NCBI GenBank assembly: GCA_026415505.1
Contig: JAOAGY010000032.1
Coordinates: 186,001-250,000 of the forward strand
Direction: 5' to 3'
Length of the DNA stretch: 64,000 bases
Origin: Chlorobiota bacterium
Lineage (GTDB): Bacteria; Bacteroidota; Ignavibacteria; Kapaibacteriales; NICIL-2
Part shown: in pieces, positions 7,708-17,400 of the stretch
Layout: every line of letters starts with the position of its first letter
How positions within the stretch are numbered: position 1 is the first letter of the stretch
The notes under the pieces: model-generated
Told to the model about the DNA's origin: nothing
The model's input: only the letters and a program-made list of their open reading frames with translations
Database searches by the model: none
Position numbers and translations under genes: made by a program

Positions 7708-9563
7708 CGAACGAGACTGACTGTTGTGGAACCAGCCACACCAATCCGCTCGAACAATGCGCGTGCTGTCGCAAGACTGCTGTGATTGCTCGGACGGATG
7801 TACAAGCGTCGGCTGTGCTGAGTCATCAGGTAATCGGCGAATTTGTCGAGTGTGCGAGCCGACGGCGCTACATGATCTGCGGTGCGCACCGTTGCAAGGA
7901 GAGTATTGGCATCGATGCGTTCGACAATCACCGAAATTCGGTCTGCAGCTATTTCGCGTCGCCACGGCAGACGCTCGACACTTGTTGCTATTTGCCATAC
8001 GAGTATCGCCGAAACAGTAGCAATGCCCGTTCGGAAGAGCAAATGCCGAGACGAGCGAGCACCCGCAGCATACCATACCCCAACTGCTGAGACAAACGAA
8101 ACGACTGGTAAGGTCGTTCCGCTCAGTGTCCATCCAATTGCAGCGATAGGCTCGATGACCCCAAGCATAGTGTGCGCGATCGCCGTCGCAGTACCGGCGT
8201 AGAATTTGCCGAGCTCGATCGAGATGGAACCTGCTGCAATGCTCGCTCCGCTGGCGAGGATGAACAGCGATGCCAGCGGTACGACGACGATATTCGCAAG
8301 CAGCGAAAGCACCGGTAGGCTGCCGAAATACCATGCTACGATAGGCGCGGTCGCCAGTGTCGCGCCAAGCGTAATCGAAGTGCTCGTGCGAAGAGCACTG
8401 CGAAAACGCCCCTCCCACGACTGCCACAATGGTAGCACACGCAGCCTTTCACCAATCGTTACAATCCCAACAACGGCGACTGCGGACATCTGGAACGACA
8501 CCGATAGCACCAGGCGCGGCTCGACTGCTATCATTGTCCACAATGTGATGAGCACTGCCTGCAGTGGATGAACCCATCGCTGGAAGTGCAACGCGAGCGC
8601 TACAGCACTGGCAGCAATCCCAGCTCGCACCGATGGTGGCGATGCACCGGTTAGCAAAACGTAGCTCCATACGCAAAGGCAAAACACCAGGTAGCGCAAT
8701 AGGCGATGTCGAATCGGCGTACTCAAAACCGCGATAATGGTCGCGATAACCCCGACGTGAAATCCACTGACGGAGAGCAAGTGAGCGGTGCCTGTCCGCG
8801 AGAATAATTCTTGTATTTGCCGATCGAGCTGTTCGCGCTGACCGAATACGAGAGCATCCGAAAGTAACCGAGTTGCACGATCCGAAAAGATGCTGTCGCT
8901 CACTGAGCCGATCCGCTGTCGTATAACTGCCAACCATGAACGTCCACTGTCGGTCGGCGGCAGCATGGCAGTTGTACCGGGCACAGCATACGCTACGATG
9001 TCCACTCCACGTGCCGCTGCGTATTGCCATTCGTTCGGCTCGTATGGGAACGTGTTGGTTCGCGGCAACCGAATAGAGACGGTTGCCACGATGCGTTGCT
9101 GCTCGATCGCTGCCGGTTCGGTGATGACGTGGCTGCGTAAAAGTACTCGCGCGTTCTGTAGGGGCGGCAGATACTTTGGATCGAGCCGAGCACGGACAAT
9201 ACACCGGACGATCGAATCTCGGTAGCTGAGCACATCTTCGACCGTTCCATCGAGCCATGCCAGCATTGTTGCGCCCCTTGCTGATACCGGAGGTACGTCG
9301 CCAACCAACCGCGCACACATGGTCATACCGATGGCGATCGAAGAGAGCAGATACGACCATTGCCGCAACGATTCGAACCGAAGAGCGATGAAATTGACAG
9401 CTATGATTGCACCGACCGGCAGTACGAGCGCGGGCAAACTCCACTGGAACAACCACTCGATCGCCCAACCGATCGTGCTCGCTACAAATAGCAACGCCAG
9501 GCGAGGCGGTAAAGGCGAACGTCGCGCTGTGCCACTCACTATGCCGTATTTTTGCACCACCAT
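7695..9563 (-). CDS. comEC: ComEC/Rec2-type DNA uptake channel, without nuclease domain
   Basis: A 622-residue polytopic membrane protein. The competence-domain signature GTAHLLSVSGFHVGVI and the following helices (TGASPPSVRAGIAA, SFQMSAVAVVGIV) identify ComEC, the inner-membrane channel that takes up single-stranded DNA in natural transformation. An N-terminal DUF4131-like soluble region precedes it. The C-terminal metallo-beta-lactamase-like nuclease domain found in many ComEC proteins is absent: after the last membrane helices only about 100 non-matching residues remain. Such short forms are typical of Bacteroidota. Its ATG lies 14 bases from the divergent rpmB start, so each promoter must sit inside the other gene. 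Confidence 0.88.
   Translation of the reverse strand: MVVQKYGIVSGTARRSPLPPRLALLFVASTIGWAIEWLFQWSLPALVLPVGAIIAVNFIALRFESLRQWSYLLSSIAIGMTMCARLVGDVPPVSARGATMLAWLDGTVEDVLSYRDSIVRCIVRARLDPKYLPPLQNARVLLRSHVITEPAAIEQQRIVATVSIRLPRTNTFPYEPNEWQYAAARGVDIVAYAVPGTTAMLPPTDSGRSWLAVIRQRIGSVSDSIFSDRATRLLSDALVFGQREQLDRQIQELFSRTGTAHLLSVSGFHVGVIATIIAVLSTPIRHRLLRYLVFCLCVWSYVLLTGASPPSVRAGIAASAVALALHFQRWVHPLQAVLITLWTMIAVEPRLVLSVSFQMSAVAVVGIVTIGERLRVLPLWQSWEGRFRSALRTSTSITLGATLATAPIVAWYFGSLPVLSLLANIVVVPLASLFILASGASIAAGSISIELGKFYAGTATAIAHTMLGVIEPIAAIGWTLSGTTLPVVSFVSAVGVWYAAGARSSRHLLFRTGIATVSAILVWQIATSVERLPWRREIAADRISVIVERIDANTLLATVRTADHVAPSARTLDKFADYLMTQHSRRLYIRPSNHSSLATARALFERIGVAGSTTVSLVRWSN
9547..9554 (+). promoter_or_regulatory. 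Candidate -7 promoter element for rpmB, inside the comEC 5' end
   Basis: TATTTTTG is a perfect TAnnTTTG match located 24 bases before the rpmB ATG and within the first codons of comEC on the other strand. A GGAGG ribosome binding site follows at 9569-9573, four bases before the ATG, so the transcript leader would be short. Confidence 0.45.
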
Positions 9564-9577
9564 TGTTCGGAGGCACT

Positions 9578-9787
9578 ATGTCGAAACGTTGTCAAATCAC
9601 CGGTACGACGGTTCTCTACGGCAACCACGTCTCACATGCAAACAATAAACGTCGCCGCCGGTTTCTCCCAAACTTACAGTACAAGCGCGTGTGGGACGAG
9701 CAGTCGAAAAAGTTCGTTCGTCTGCGCCTGACAGCGCGAGCGCTCAAGACGATTACCAAGAAAGGACTGCCCAGTACTTCAAAGTAG
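9578..9787 (+). CDS. rpmB: 50S ribosomal protein L28
   Basis: A 69-residue L28 protein of the large ribosomal subunit. The N-terminus SKRCQITGTTVLYGNHVSHA and the block RRRFLPNLQ are diagnostic, and the C-terminal LRLTARALKTITKKG completes the family. The start is fixed by an unusually clear Shine-Dalgarno sequence, GGAGG, four bases upstream. An in-frame extension upstream would run through comEC and can be ignored. rpmG (L33), a frequent neighbour of rpmB, is not present here. Confidence 0.96.
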   Translation: MSKRCQITGTTVLYGNHVSHANNKRRRRFLPNLQYKRVWDEQSKKFVRLRLTARALKTITKKGLPSTSK

Positions 9788-9791
9788 CACA

Positions 9792-11369
9792 GTGTGGAGG
9801 TGCTGTCCCGTCGTATTCTGGACGTTCCTCCTTACAGAGGTTGCGGTAGCATACGTTTTGCCAACGACGCTGCTGGCACAGGAAGAGGGAGGATGCCGCT
9901 ATTCCTCTCGTACTGCTGATGCCGTCGTTCGAGCGGTTGCCTTCAGAGTCGCAGGGTACCCTCATCGTGCGATCGGCGAGCTAACGCGTGCAATAGCCGA
10001 AGATTCCACATGCGGACAGCTTTGGGCGCTGTTGGCTCGTTCGTATTGGGAGGCTGGGGATATCGAACAAAGTATCGCTGCTGCACAGAAAGCATTATCC
10101 GCCGATAGCACAATCGTCGAAGCATATCAACTGCTGGCGGAAGCATTGGCTGTTCGTGATCCGATCAGTGCCAGCCGGTATGCCGTGGCTGCATGGCAAA
10201 AAGAGCCAACGCTGTCGAATCAACTACGCGCAGCGTATCTGCTCCGTTATTCGGACACAACACAAGCGATCGGTCTGCTCCGCAGTGTTTTCGATCGAAC
10301 CAATGCCAATGAAATCGCCGAGGACCTCGTTCGGCTCTGTTTGGACCACCACGATACAGCACAAGCCATTTCGTTGCTGCGGCTGTTGCTCTTCGAGTAC
10401 CCCGATGAGCCGGGCATTCCTCGTGCGCTCGGTTTTCTCTACGCTCAGCGTTCACGGTGGGATTCGGCGTGGTATTGTGTACGGTATGCATGTTATCACA
10501 TGGAATCGCTCGACGTTGCGTCGCTATTGTCCGAGTGGTTATCCCTTGTCGGTCATGACTGTCCGACATCTGTTTTGCTCCAGACGGGCTCGTTCATCCG
10601 TGGGCGACATGATTTGCCAGCGGACTATTCGTTGATGATTGCAATGCTCTTGGCGGAGCGGTCGCTTTGGAGCGAAGCGTTCGTACACATCGAATCCGCA
10701 TTTGCCCGGCGCGATTTGACACGCCAACAAGCATTGACAGCTATCGAATTGGTGACGCAATACGACGACGCGCGGCATGCAGACGAGCTGCTTTGCCGCC
10801 GTGATACGATGTTCGGCGATACGTGGGTCCCGGTGGCTCGCTATTACCTGGCGCGATCGTATGGAACGTTGCAATCATCGGCACACATGAACTTGCTGGC
10901 TGATGCGCTGCGCCGTGATAGTACCGACCCCATCGCTTTGTTCTATTCTGCATACTATGCCGATTCGCTCGGCGATCGTAAGAAGGCTATCGAGTTGTAC
11001 GAACGTCTTGTGTTTTTCGATCCCGACAACACTACTGCGGCAAACAATCTTGCGTATTTGCTTGCTGAGCAGGGAGAACGTCTCATCTATGCGCTCGAAC
11101 TCGCTCAACGTGCGCTCGATGCCGATAGTACCAATTCCTCGTTTTTGGATACTTACGGGTGGGTCCTTCACAAACTCGGACGCTACCGAGAGGCGGTGGC
11201 ATATTTCGAGCGTGCTATTGCGCTGAGTCAGAGCCACTCAGCTACACTTTTCGAGCACATGGGCGATAATTACGACAGGCTCGGCGACCATGATCGAGCG
11301 TGCCAGTACTGGCGACGCGCTGTCGAGGTCGATCCTCGCCGCACGTATCTGCTCGATCGGCTCCGCTGA
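9792..11369 (+). CDS. Exported tetratricopeptide-repeat protein
   Basis: A 525-residue protein with an N-terminal signal-like hydrophobic segment followed by repeated TPR units over most of its length. Clear units include LWALLARSYWEAGDIEQSIA near the N-terminus and GRYREAVAYFERAIALS, then RLGDHDRACQYWRRAVEVDP, near the C-terminus. TPR proteins act as scaffolds for protein complexes; this one is likely periplasmic or outer-membrane associated. The start is a GTG four bases after rpmB, so it is probably read on the same transcript. No catalytic motif is visible and the partner is unknown; motA begins 57 bases downstream. Confidence 0.8.
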   Translation: MWRCCPVVFWTFLLTEVAVAYVLPTTLLAQEEGGCRYSSRTADAVVRAVAFRVAGYPHRAIGELTRAIAEDSTCGQLWALLARSYWEAGDIEQSIAAAQKALSADSTIVEAYQLLAEALAVRDPISASRYAVAAWQKEPTLSNQLRAAYLLRYSDTTQAIGLLRSVFDRTNANEIAEDLVRLCLDHHDTAQAISLLRLLLFEYPDEPGIPRALGFLYAQRSRWDSAWYCVRYACYHMESLDVASLLSEWLSLVGHDCPTSVLLQTGSFIRGRHDLPADYSLMIAMLLAERSLWSEAFVHIESAFARRDLTRQQALTAIELVTQYDDARHADELLCRRDTMFGDTWVPVARYYLARSYGTLQSSAHMNLLADALRRDSTDPIALFYSAYYADSLGDRKKAIELYERLVFFDPDNTTAANNLAYLLAEQGERLIYALELAQRALDADSTNSSFLDTYGWVLHKLGRYREAVAYFERAIALSQSHSATLFEHMGDNYDRLGDHDRACQYWRRAVEVDPRRTYLLDRLR

Positions 11370-11373
11370 GTCG

Positions 11374-11390
11374 TCGCTCGAATCGAGCGA
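11374..11390. repeat. 17-base palindrome upstream of motA
   Basis: TCGCTCGA is followed by one base and then TCGAGCGA, giving a perfect dyad with a single central base. It sits five bases after the TPR gene stop and 37 bases before the motA ATG. It could be an operator for a dimeric regulator or a short hairpin. TCGA-rich words are common in this genome, so chance is possible. Confidence 0.3.
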
Positions 11391-11426
11391 TAGCTGAACT
11401 TGTCGGACACATGTCGCAATCGCTCC

Positions 11427-12281
11427 ATGTTCGTTCTCATCGGATTTGTCGTCGTTATTGCCTGCGTCTTGCTCGGCTACACGCTCCACGAGGGGCAAGT
11501 TCTGCTTCTGTGGCAACCGACCGAATTTTTGATCATCGGTGGGGCAGCACTCGGCGGGATGTTGATCGCCAATCCATTGCCGACGACTCTGGCGATCATC
11601 AAAGGTATCGTCGCTTCGATCAAAGGCAGTAGCGTCAACAAAGAAGCATACCTCGATTTGCTCAAACTGCTCTACGAGCTGTTTCAATTGGCTAAGAAAG
11701 ACGGGTTGATCGCGTTGGAGCCGCATGTCGAAAATCCCGATGCATCGCCGATTTTTTCGAAGTACCCGAATATCCTCGCCAATCGCCATGCGGTGGATTT
11801 TCTCTGCGACACCATGAAAGTCGTACTCAACGGCGGCGTTCCAGCTCACGACTTGGAGGAGCTGATGGACATCGATCTCGAAGCGGCACAGCATGAAATG
11901 CTCAAACCCCCGACCGCACTGGCGACAGTTGCAGATTCGTTTCCCGGATTGGGCATCGTTGCTGCAGTGCTGGGTGTTGTAATCACGATGGGGAAAATTG
12001 ACCAGCCGCCCGAAGTCATTGGTCACAGCGTTGCGGCGGCATTGGTCGGGACGTTTCTCGGTGTGCTACTGTCGTATGGTTTTGTCGGTCCACTTGCGCG
12101 AAACCTCGAAAACAATGCCCGCGCAGAGCATCATCTGTTGGTCTGCATCAAAGCAGCGCTGTTGGCATTCGCTCGTGGTGTGCCATCTGTCGTAGCGATC
12201 GAATACGGCCGGCGCGCAATCGAGCCGCACGAGCGTCCATCGTTCCAAGAAGCCGAAGAAGCAGTCAAGTCCGTTCGCTAA
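11427..12281 (+). CDS. motA: Flagellar motor stator protein MotA
   Basis: A 284-residue inner-membrane protein with four predicted membrane helices, the length and plan of the flagellar MotA. With MotB it forms the ion channel that powers rotation. The cytoplasmic loop LAKKDGLIALEPHVENP aligns with the rotor-contact region of the E. coli protein: its Arg90 is Lys here and its Glu98 is conserved. The two functional prolines appear in DSFPGLGIVAAVLGVV and VGPLARNL. I chose the ATG at 11427; an upstream TTG adds nine polar residues. motB follows after 16 bases. No other flagellar gene is in the window. Confidence 0.92.
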   Translation: MFVLIGFVVVIACVLLGYTLHEGQVLLLWQPTEFLIIGGAALGGMLIANPLPTTLAIIKGIVASIKGSSVNKEAYLDLLKLLYELFQLAKKDGLIALEPHVENPDASPIFSKYPNILANRHAVDFLCDTMKVVLNGGVPAHDLEELMDIDLEAAQHEMLKPPTALATVADSFPGLGIVAAVLGVVITMGKIDQPPEVIGHSVAAALVGTFLGVLLSYGFVGPLARNLENNARAEHHLLVCIKAALLAFARGVPSVVAIEYGRRAIEPHERPSFQEAEEAVKSVR

Positions 12282-12297
12282 CACGAGCGATAGCACT

Positions 12298-13203
12298 ATG
12301 TCGGGTGAACAGCCTATCATCGTCAAGAAAAAGAAAGGTGGCGATCATCACGGTCATCATGGCGGCGCGTGGAAGGTCGCCTATGCCGACTTCGTAACTG
12401 CGATGATGGCATTCTTTCTGGTGATGTGGATACTGGGATTGAGTCCCGACAATCGCCAGCGCATCGCCAGCTTCTTTCGTGACCCTGGTCTATTCAGCTT
12501 CTTGACCGGAAAGAAGATCCCAATTGATCCGAATCTATCTGCGGGTAGTTACGGTACGAGCGGGAACAATCCTGGCACCCAAGATAGCTACATCGAGTCC
12601 CAGCGACGGTGGGAGCAGGCGCTTTATGATACGCTCCAACAGCATTTGCGTGAGCGCGCTAAAAGCGACAGTGCTACCGCAGCAGAGAAACTACGCCAAG
12701 CAGCCGAGCAACTCAAGACAAAACTCGCTGAATTGTCGCACGAGGCTCGCTTTCGCGAGTTGCTACAGAATGTCGAATTGCAATTGACACCGGAAGGATT
12801 GCGGATCGAATTGCTCGAAACGAAGGAAAGTGTATTTTTCGAAGTCGGTAGTGCGCGCTTACGACCGGCAGCAATAAAGCTTTTGCAGGAAATTACACCG
12901 ATCCTGCGAAGCTTGCCGAATCCCGTCATCATCGAAGGTCACACCGATAGTCGCGCATATGCGAATGCACATACCTACTCGAACTGGGAGCTGTCAGCCG
13001 ACCGTGCCAACAGCGCAAGAAAGGTGCTCGAGTCCAGTGGACTCCAGGCGGGACGCATAGAGGGTGTGTATGGTTTCGCTGACCGGCGACTCCGCAATCG
13101 CCTCAATCCCTTCGATCCGAGCAATCGTCGTGTCAGCATCGTCGTCGCCAATTTCCGTACCGAAGATTTTCTTCGGCAGTACCAACAATCGGCTCCACAG
13201 TGA
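12298..13203 (+). CDS. motB: Flagellar motor stator protein MotB
   Basis: A 301-residue stator subunit. After a short basic, His-rich tail (KKKKGGDHHGHHGG), the single membrane helix reads AWKVAYADFVTAMMAFFLVM, with Asp31 as the ion-carrying residue. A coiled linker follows. The C-terminal OmpA-like peptidoglycan-binding domain is complete, with IIEGHTDSRAYAN and the final NRRVSIVVANF. It follows motA directly. Its stop overlaps the GTG start of the next gene (GTGA), or lies just before that gene's ATG. Identification is secure; whether the cell has a flagellum cannot be told from this window. Confidence 0.93.
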   Translation: MSGEQPIIVKKKKGGDHHGHHGGAWKVAYADFVTAMMAFFLVMWILGLSPDNRQRIASFFRDPGLFSFLTGKKIPIDPNLSAGSYGTSGNNPGTQDSYIESQRRWEQALYDTLQQHLRERAKSDSATAAEKLRQAAEQLKTKLAELSHEARFRELLQNVELQLTPEGLRIELLETKESVFFEVGSARLRPAAIKLLQEITPILRSLPNPVIIEGHTDSRAYANAHTYSNWELSADRANSARKVLESSGLQAGRIEGVYGFADRRLRNRLNPFDPSNRRVSIVVANFRTEDFLRQYQQSAPQ

Positions 13204-14399
13204 CGATGGAAGCCATTTATGTTCTCGTGGTCTCCGGAGAACAGGATGCGGAGCTTTTCGAGCAAATCATTCAACGTAGCTCCGCCCATGCCGTCGTTAC
13301 CTGTATCCGTAACGAGTCGGAACTGGAGAGCTATTTGACCGCGACAGTGCCCGCGTGTGTCGTAGTGGATTGGCGGTGCGAGTTTGTTCAGCCGGAGCTT
13401 TTCTCGCGGAGCCTCAGCCGACGCTTGCATCGCCCCGATGTTTCTTTAGTGGCAATCGTCACAACGACCGACCAACTCTATCTGGCGTACAAGGCAGGCT
13501 ACGATTTCGTCATCATGCTCGAGTATACGCGTGCGACGTATTACGCGGTGTCGAGCGTCGTTCGATTGGTCGAGCAAGTATGGCGTGCACGGCGTCAGCA
13601 AGAAAATCTCGGTGCAGAGGTGCAGCGGCTGCAAACACTGTGCGAGCACTGGATCAATGTCGTCGAGCGTATCATCGCCGGACGTATTCCCGAAGCACCG
13701 TTAGTGGCGACGTTCGTCCGCCACAGTTCGCTGTGGATTGCCGATCGTTTGTGCACGATCGTGCCCGGCAATGCCATTGATATGGCGCAACTGGACTTGG
13801 CTGCTCGTCTCTATGCGCTCGGGCGCATCCACCTTCTCGACACAGACGTACAGCGAGCCGTTGCGACCGATGGTGTACCCTCTACCTACGGGACAGCAAC
13901 GGTACCTGAGCGTGCTGCTGAACTTCTCGATGTGCTGGTCGAGTATCCCCAGACACGATTGTTCCTGCTGACGATGTACGAGAATTACGACGGGACGGGT
14001 TTCCCGCATCGCCGTCAAGGCTGGCACATTCCGCTCGGTGCGCGGATACTGCGCGTAACTGTGGACTATGCCGAAATGCTCTATCGCGATGCTGTACCTG
14101 CGACCGAAGCGCTCAGCCGACTTCAACAGCTTTCGCACCATCTCTACGATCAACGAGTCGTCGTGCTACTCGACGAGTACGTGACGACATCGGCACCGGA
14201 CTTCGACACCAGCTTGGTTATCCCGCTGCGGGTGGAAAGCCTCTCGTCAGGCATGACGCTCGGACGTGACATCGTCACCGCATCGGGACACAAATTGGCG
14301 GCAGCCGGTACGACACTATCTGCTGTGCACGTCGAACGAATCATCGCACATCATGCGGTCGATCCAGTGCTCGGCTCGGTGTATGTGCTGCGACAATGA
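13200..14399 (+). CDS. Receiver-like/degenerate HD-GYP protein
   Basis: A protein of 397-399 residues resembling a response regulator with an HD-GYP output domain, which normally hydrolyses c-di-GMP. The N-terminal ~120 residues look like a receiver fold. The middle region aligns with HD-GYP, but the catalytic residues are lost. The expected HDxGK reads YALGR near residue 205, and the HHExxDGxGYP motif reads MYENYDGTGFP near 259-269, so both metal-binding histidine sites are gone. The C-terminal ~60 residues (LSSGMTLGRDIVTASG) match the usual tail of RR/HD-GYP proteins. The start is GTG 13200, overlapping motB, or ATG 13206. It may act as a non-catalytic sensor or scaffold coupled to MotAB. 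Confidence 0.72.
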   Translation: MTMEAIYVLVVSGEQDAELFEQIIQRSSAHAVVTCIRNESELESYLTATVPACVVVDWRCEFVQPELFSRSLSRRLHRPDVSLVAIVTTTDQLYLAYKAGYDFVIMLEYTRATYYAVSSVVRLVEQVWRARRQQENLGAEVQRLQTLCEHWINVVERIIAGRIPEAPLVATFVRHSSLWIADRLCTIVPGNAIDMAQLDLAARLYALGRIHLLDTDVQRAVATDGVPSTYGTATVPERAAELLDVLVEYPQTRLFLLTMYENYDGTGFPHRRQGWHIPLGARILRVTVDYAEMLYRDAVPATEALSRLQQLSHHLYDQRVVVLLDEYVTTSAPDFDTSLVIPLRVESLSSGMTLGRDIVTASGHKLAAAGTTLSAVHVERIIAHHAVDPVLGSVYVLRQ

Positions 14400-14411
14400 T
14401 TGCTTCGGCGA

Positions 14412-17400
14412 TCAAATGTCGAGTCCGAGCGAAAACAGCCACCACGGCGGTGACCAATTCTGTCCATCGTAGCGCCAGGCTATGTCGATCTTGAACGGAT
14501 ATCCCAACAGCACGGTACGCAGACCAATGCCGGTTCCCATCAAGATTGTTCCGGGCGAATACACGTTGTACGTGTTGCCTGCGGTATCGTAAACTGTCTC
14601 TGGCTGACGAAGCGCGAGTGTTTCTGTGCCGTTCCATGCTGTTCCGACGTCGAGAAACAATGCGCCCATGATGCCACCGACAGAAATCGGTAACGGTCCG
14701 CCTGCGAGTGCGTAGAAAATGGGGAATCGCCATTCGGCGTTGAGCAGGAAATAGCGTGTGCCGCCTTCTTGTGCCAGATCGAATCCTCGTAGCGGCATCT
14801 CCAGTTGGAGAAACGCCAGGTCCTCAGGCTCCTCGAATATTGTCGCATCGACAGCAACTGCCCGGTTGAACCAGTTGTCCAATCCGCCGATGTAAAATCG
14901 CCGCGGCGAGCCGCCGAGGCTGATTCCACCGGCTGCTCGAAATGCGAAACCGTAGAGATAACTCATCACCGGCAGGTAGTAGCGCACATCGGCACGGAAT
15001 ATCGTAAACGGTTTCGTCCATGGTGATGCCTCGGCGCTGAGCCGCATGCGCGTGCCCCGATATGGCGCCAAGAAACCAAAGTCCGTATTATCGAGCACAT
15101 AGGCAAAACTCGGAACCATGTAATTGGCTGTGTAACCGGGGTCTGTTGGAATGTCGAGATTCTCTCGTGCGATACCGACCCAGCGCAGTCCGAGTTCGAC
15201 GCGCTCGAACGTACTCCACGCATACACAGCTTCGACGCCTGCACCGTAGGTTCGAAGCAGATTGTACGTGTACGTCGGTCCGTAGGGAAGCAGCCAGAGC
15301 ACTGAGTATTGCTGTACGGTCACCAAATAATCAACAATGCTCGGCAAGTAGGCGTACTGTGCATAGATGAACGTGTTCTTGAGGTCCTGCCAAAGGTTGA
15401 CGGCAGCATAAATCTGGTGGTCCCCCATAACATCGCTGAAAAGCATCTGAAGGCTACCTTGGAACGTTCCCCAGAGTGTGTTGAATCCACCAGTACTCAT
15501 GACGATGTCGTTAGTGATGGTGACTTTGTATGGATGCGGTGTGAAATCGTAACCCCGGCTGGCGGACTCGTATGCAGCGACTGTCGGATTGCCCGCAATA
15601 GCTGTATCGCTGCTTGTCAGCCGAGGTGGGGCAATTTCGACATCGAACTTCCCGTAGCCGACAAATGCCAATGTCCGACTTCCATCGAGCGAATCCGACG
15701 ACCGACGAATGGTCTCGACCATTTGACTCCGTTGCCGTTGCTGCTGAACGAGTTTGGTCAATGGGAGAGTGTCGAGCTTGAACTCCACCTCGAATGGATT
15801 GCGGATCATGAACAGGTCATAGCCGATCTTGTTCTGAGCTGCGAACAGCAGTTTCGAATCGTCTCGCGCAAGGCTCAACTGCATCAACCCCGACAGCGAA
15901 TTGGTCTTCGGTTTGGATTTCCCCGTTGCCAAATCGAGTTCGTAGAGATTGCCGATGCCGTTCGCTGTCGAGACGTAGAGCAGCCGCTGTCCAGTAGTAC
16001 TCACCGCAATCGAGCTTTTTTGATCGTCTGGTGTGTGCGTGATTCGTTCGATTGTCCTACTTGCGATGTGGATGCGATAAATGTCGCTTTGCCCGAGCCG
16101 GTGTCTCCATGTTTGGAATGTTGTTTTTGTTGCATGCGACGGACTCAGATCGTCCCCGCGATCGGAGATGAAGTACAACGTCACACTGTCGGGACCCCAG
16201 ACGGGATTTTGCTCGGTGAAGAGGTCGTCGGTCAACTGAACGATCGTTTTCGTCTGTAGGTCGAACAGATAGATGTCGGGTTGTTCGGCACGAACAGCCG
16301 TAACGGCGATGAAGCGACCGTCTGGTGACCATGCGGCGCTGGTCATCGTCGGTAAGCCGAAGGTGTACTTTTCGTAGTCTCCGCTTTCGACGTCAACGAT
16401 GTAGAGTGCATCTTGTCCACCTGCTTTGGCAGTAACAGCCAGTTTGGTGCCATCGGGACTCCATGAGATGCCAGGTGTCAGGATGTTGAGTTCTTCGAAA
16501 TCGAGTGTCCGCCCGGAACTAATGAGCCGGCGCATATTTCGTGACGATAGGTCCATGATGTAGATGGCGAAGTCACCGTCACGATCGGAAATCAAAGCAG
16601 CACGTCGCCCGTCGGGGCTAATCGCTGGGGAAGAGTAGTAATAGTTGCCGTCTTTGGTATGGTTAGTCAAGCGTTGAGCAAAGTCGTCGAGTCGGGAAAA
16701 GCGGTCGAGGTCTGGCCAGTACATTTTTCGCATGGCGTTTTGCCATTCCTCGGAGAAATCCTCCAAAGATTTTCCGAATGTTGCCTCGAATGCTGCCGAT
16801 GGTGTTTGCGCATGCCGGAGCTTGTGAATGAGTTCGGCAACTTTTCCTTTCCCGTACTGACGTTCGATGTATGCGTAGAACGCTTGACCGCACCGGTACG
16901 CCAGATAGCCGTCGAGCTGGTCGAGCGGTCGGAGCGCCTCGCTGAGTGCAAGATCGCGCATGAACATATCGGTCTGGACGTCGAGACCGCCTAAGCTTTC
17001 GTACTCAGCTAATCCTTCATTCATCCATATGGGGATGGTCGAACGCGAATAGAGCGCAACCTGTATGCTGCCGGCATAGAACATCTCGTTGAGATAGGCA
17101 TGAACGAGTTCGTGATGAATGACATGACGGAATTTCTCCCAGTCTCCCTCAAAAGGCAACACCATGCGATTCTTGAACAATTCGGTCACACCGCCGATCC
17201 CTTCTGGGAGAAGTTGCCCGATGATGTTCGTCTGTTGGAATTGATTGTGCGAGCCGTAGAGAACAATCGTCATGCGTTTGTTCGGTCGGAAGCCAAAGCT
17301 ACCTACGAGTGAAGCGAGTGCATCTTCGGCTTTGTATGCACAGAATCGTGCGATGTAATCGAGCGAGTCGTGGTAATAAATGTCGAAGTGCGGCGAGGTG

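Noticed and set aside
7708-8427. In-frame upstream extension of the YfiH/PgeF gene
   Set aside because: The extra 240 codons run through comEC in the wrong frame and do not match the family, whose normal length is reached from the ATG at 7707.
8449-9576. Long minus-strand open frame of 375 codons overlapping comEC
   Set aside because: It lies in another frame of the comEC coding region. The translation is rich in Arg, Cys and Ser with no recognisable domain, while the comEC frame has clear membrane helices and the competence motif.
15309-16259. Plus-strand open frame of 316 codons
   Set aside because: It is antisense to the propeller part of the peptidase-propeller-barrel gene. It has no recognisable motifs and is explained by the codon bias of the sense gene.
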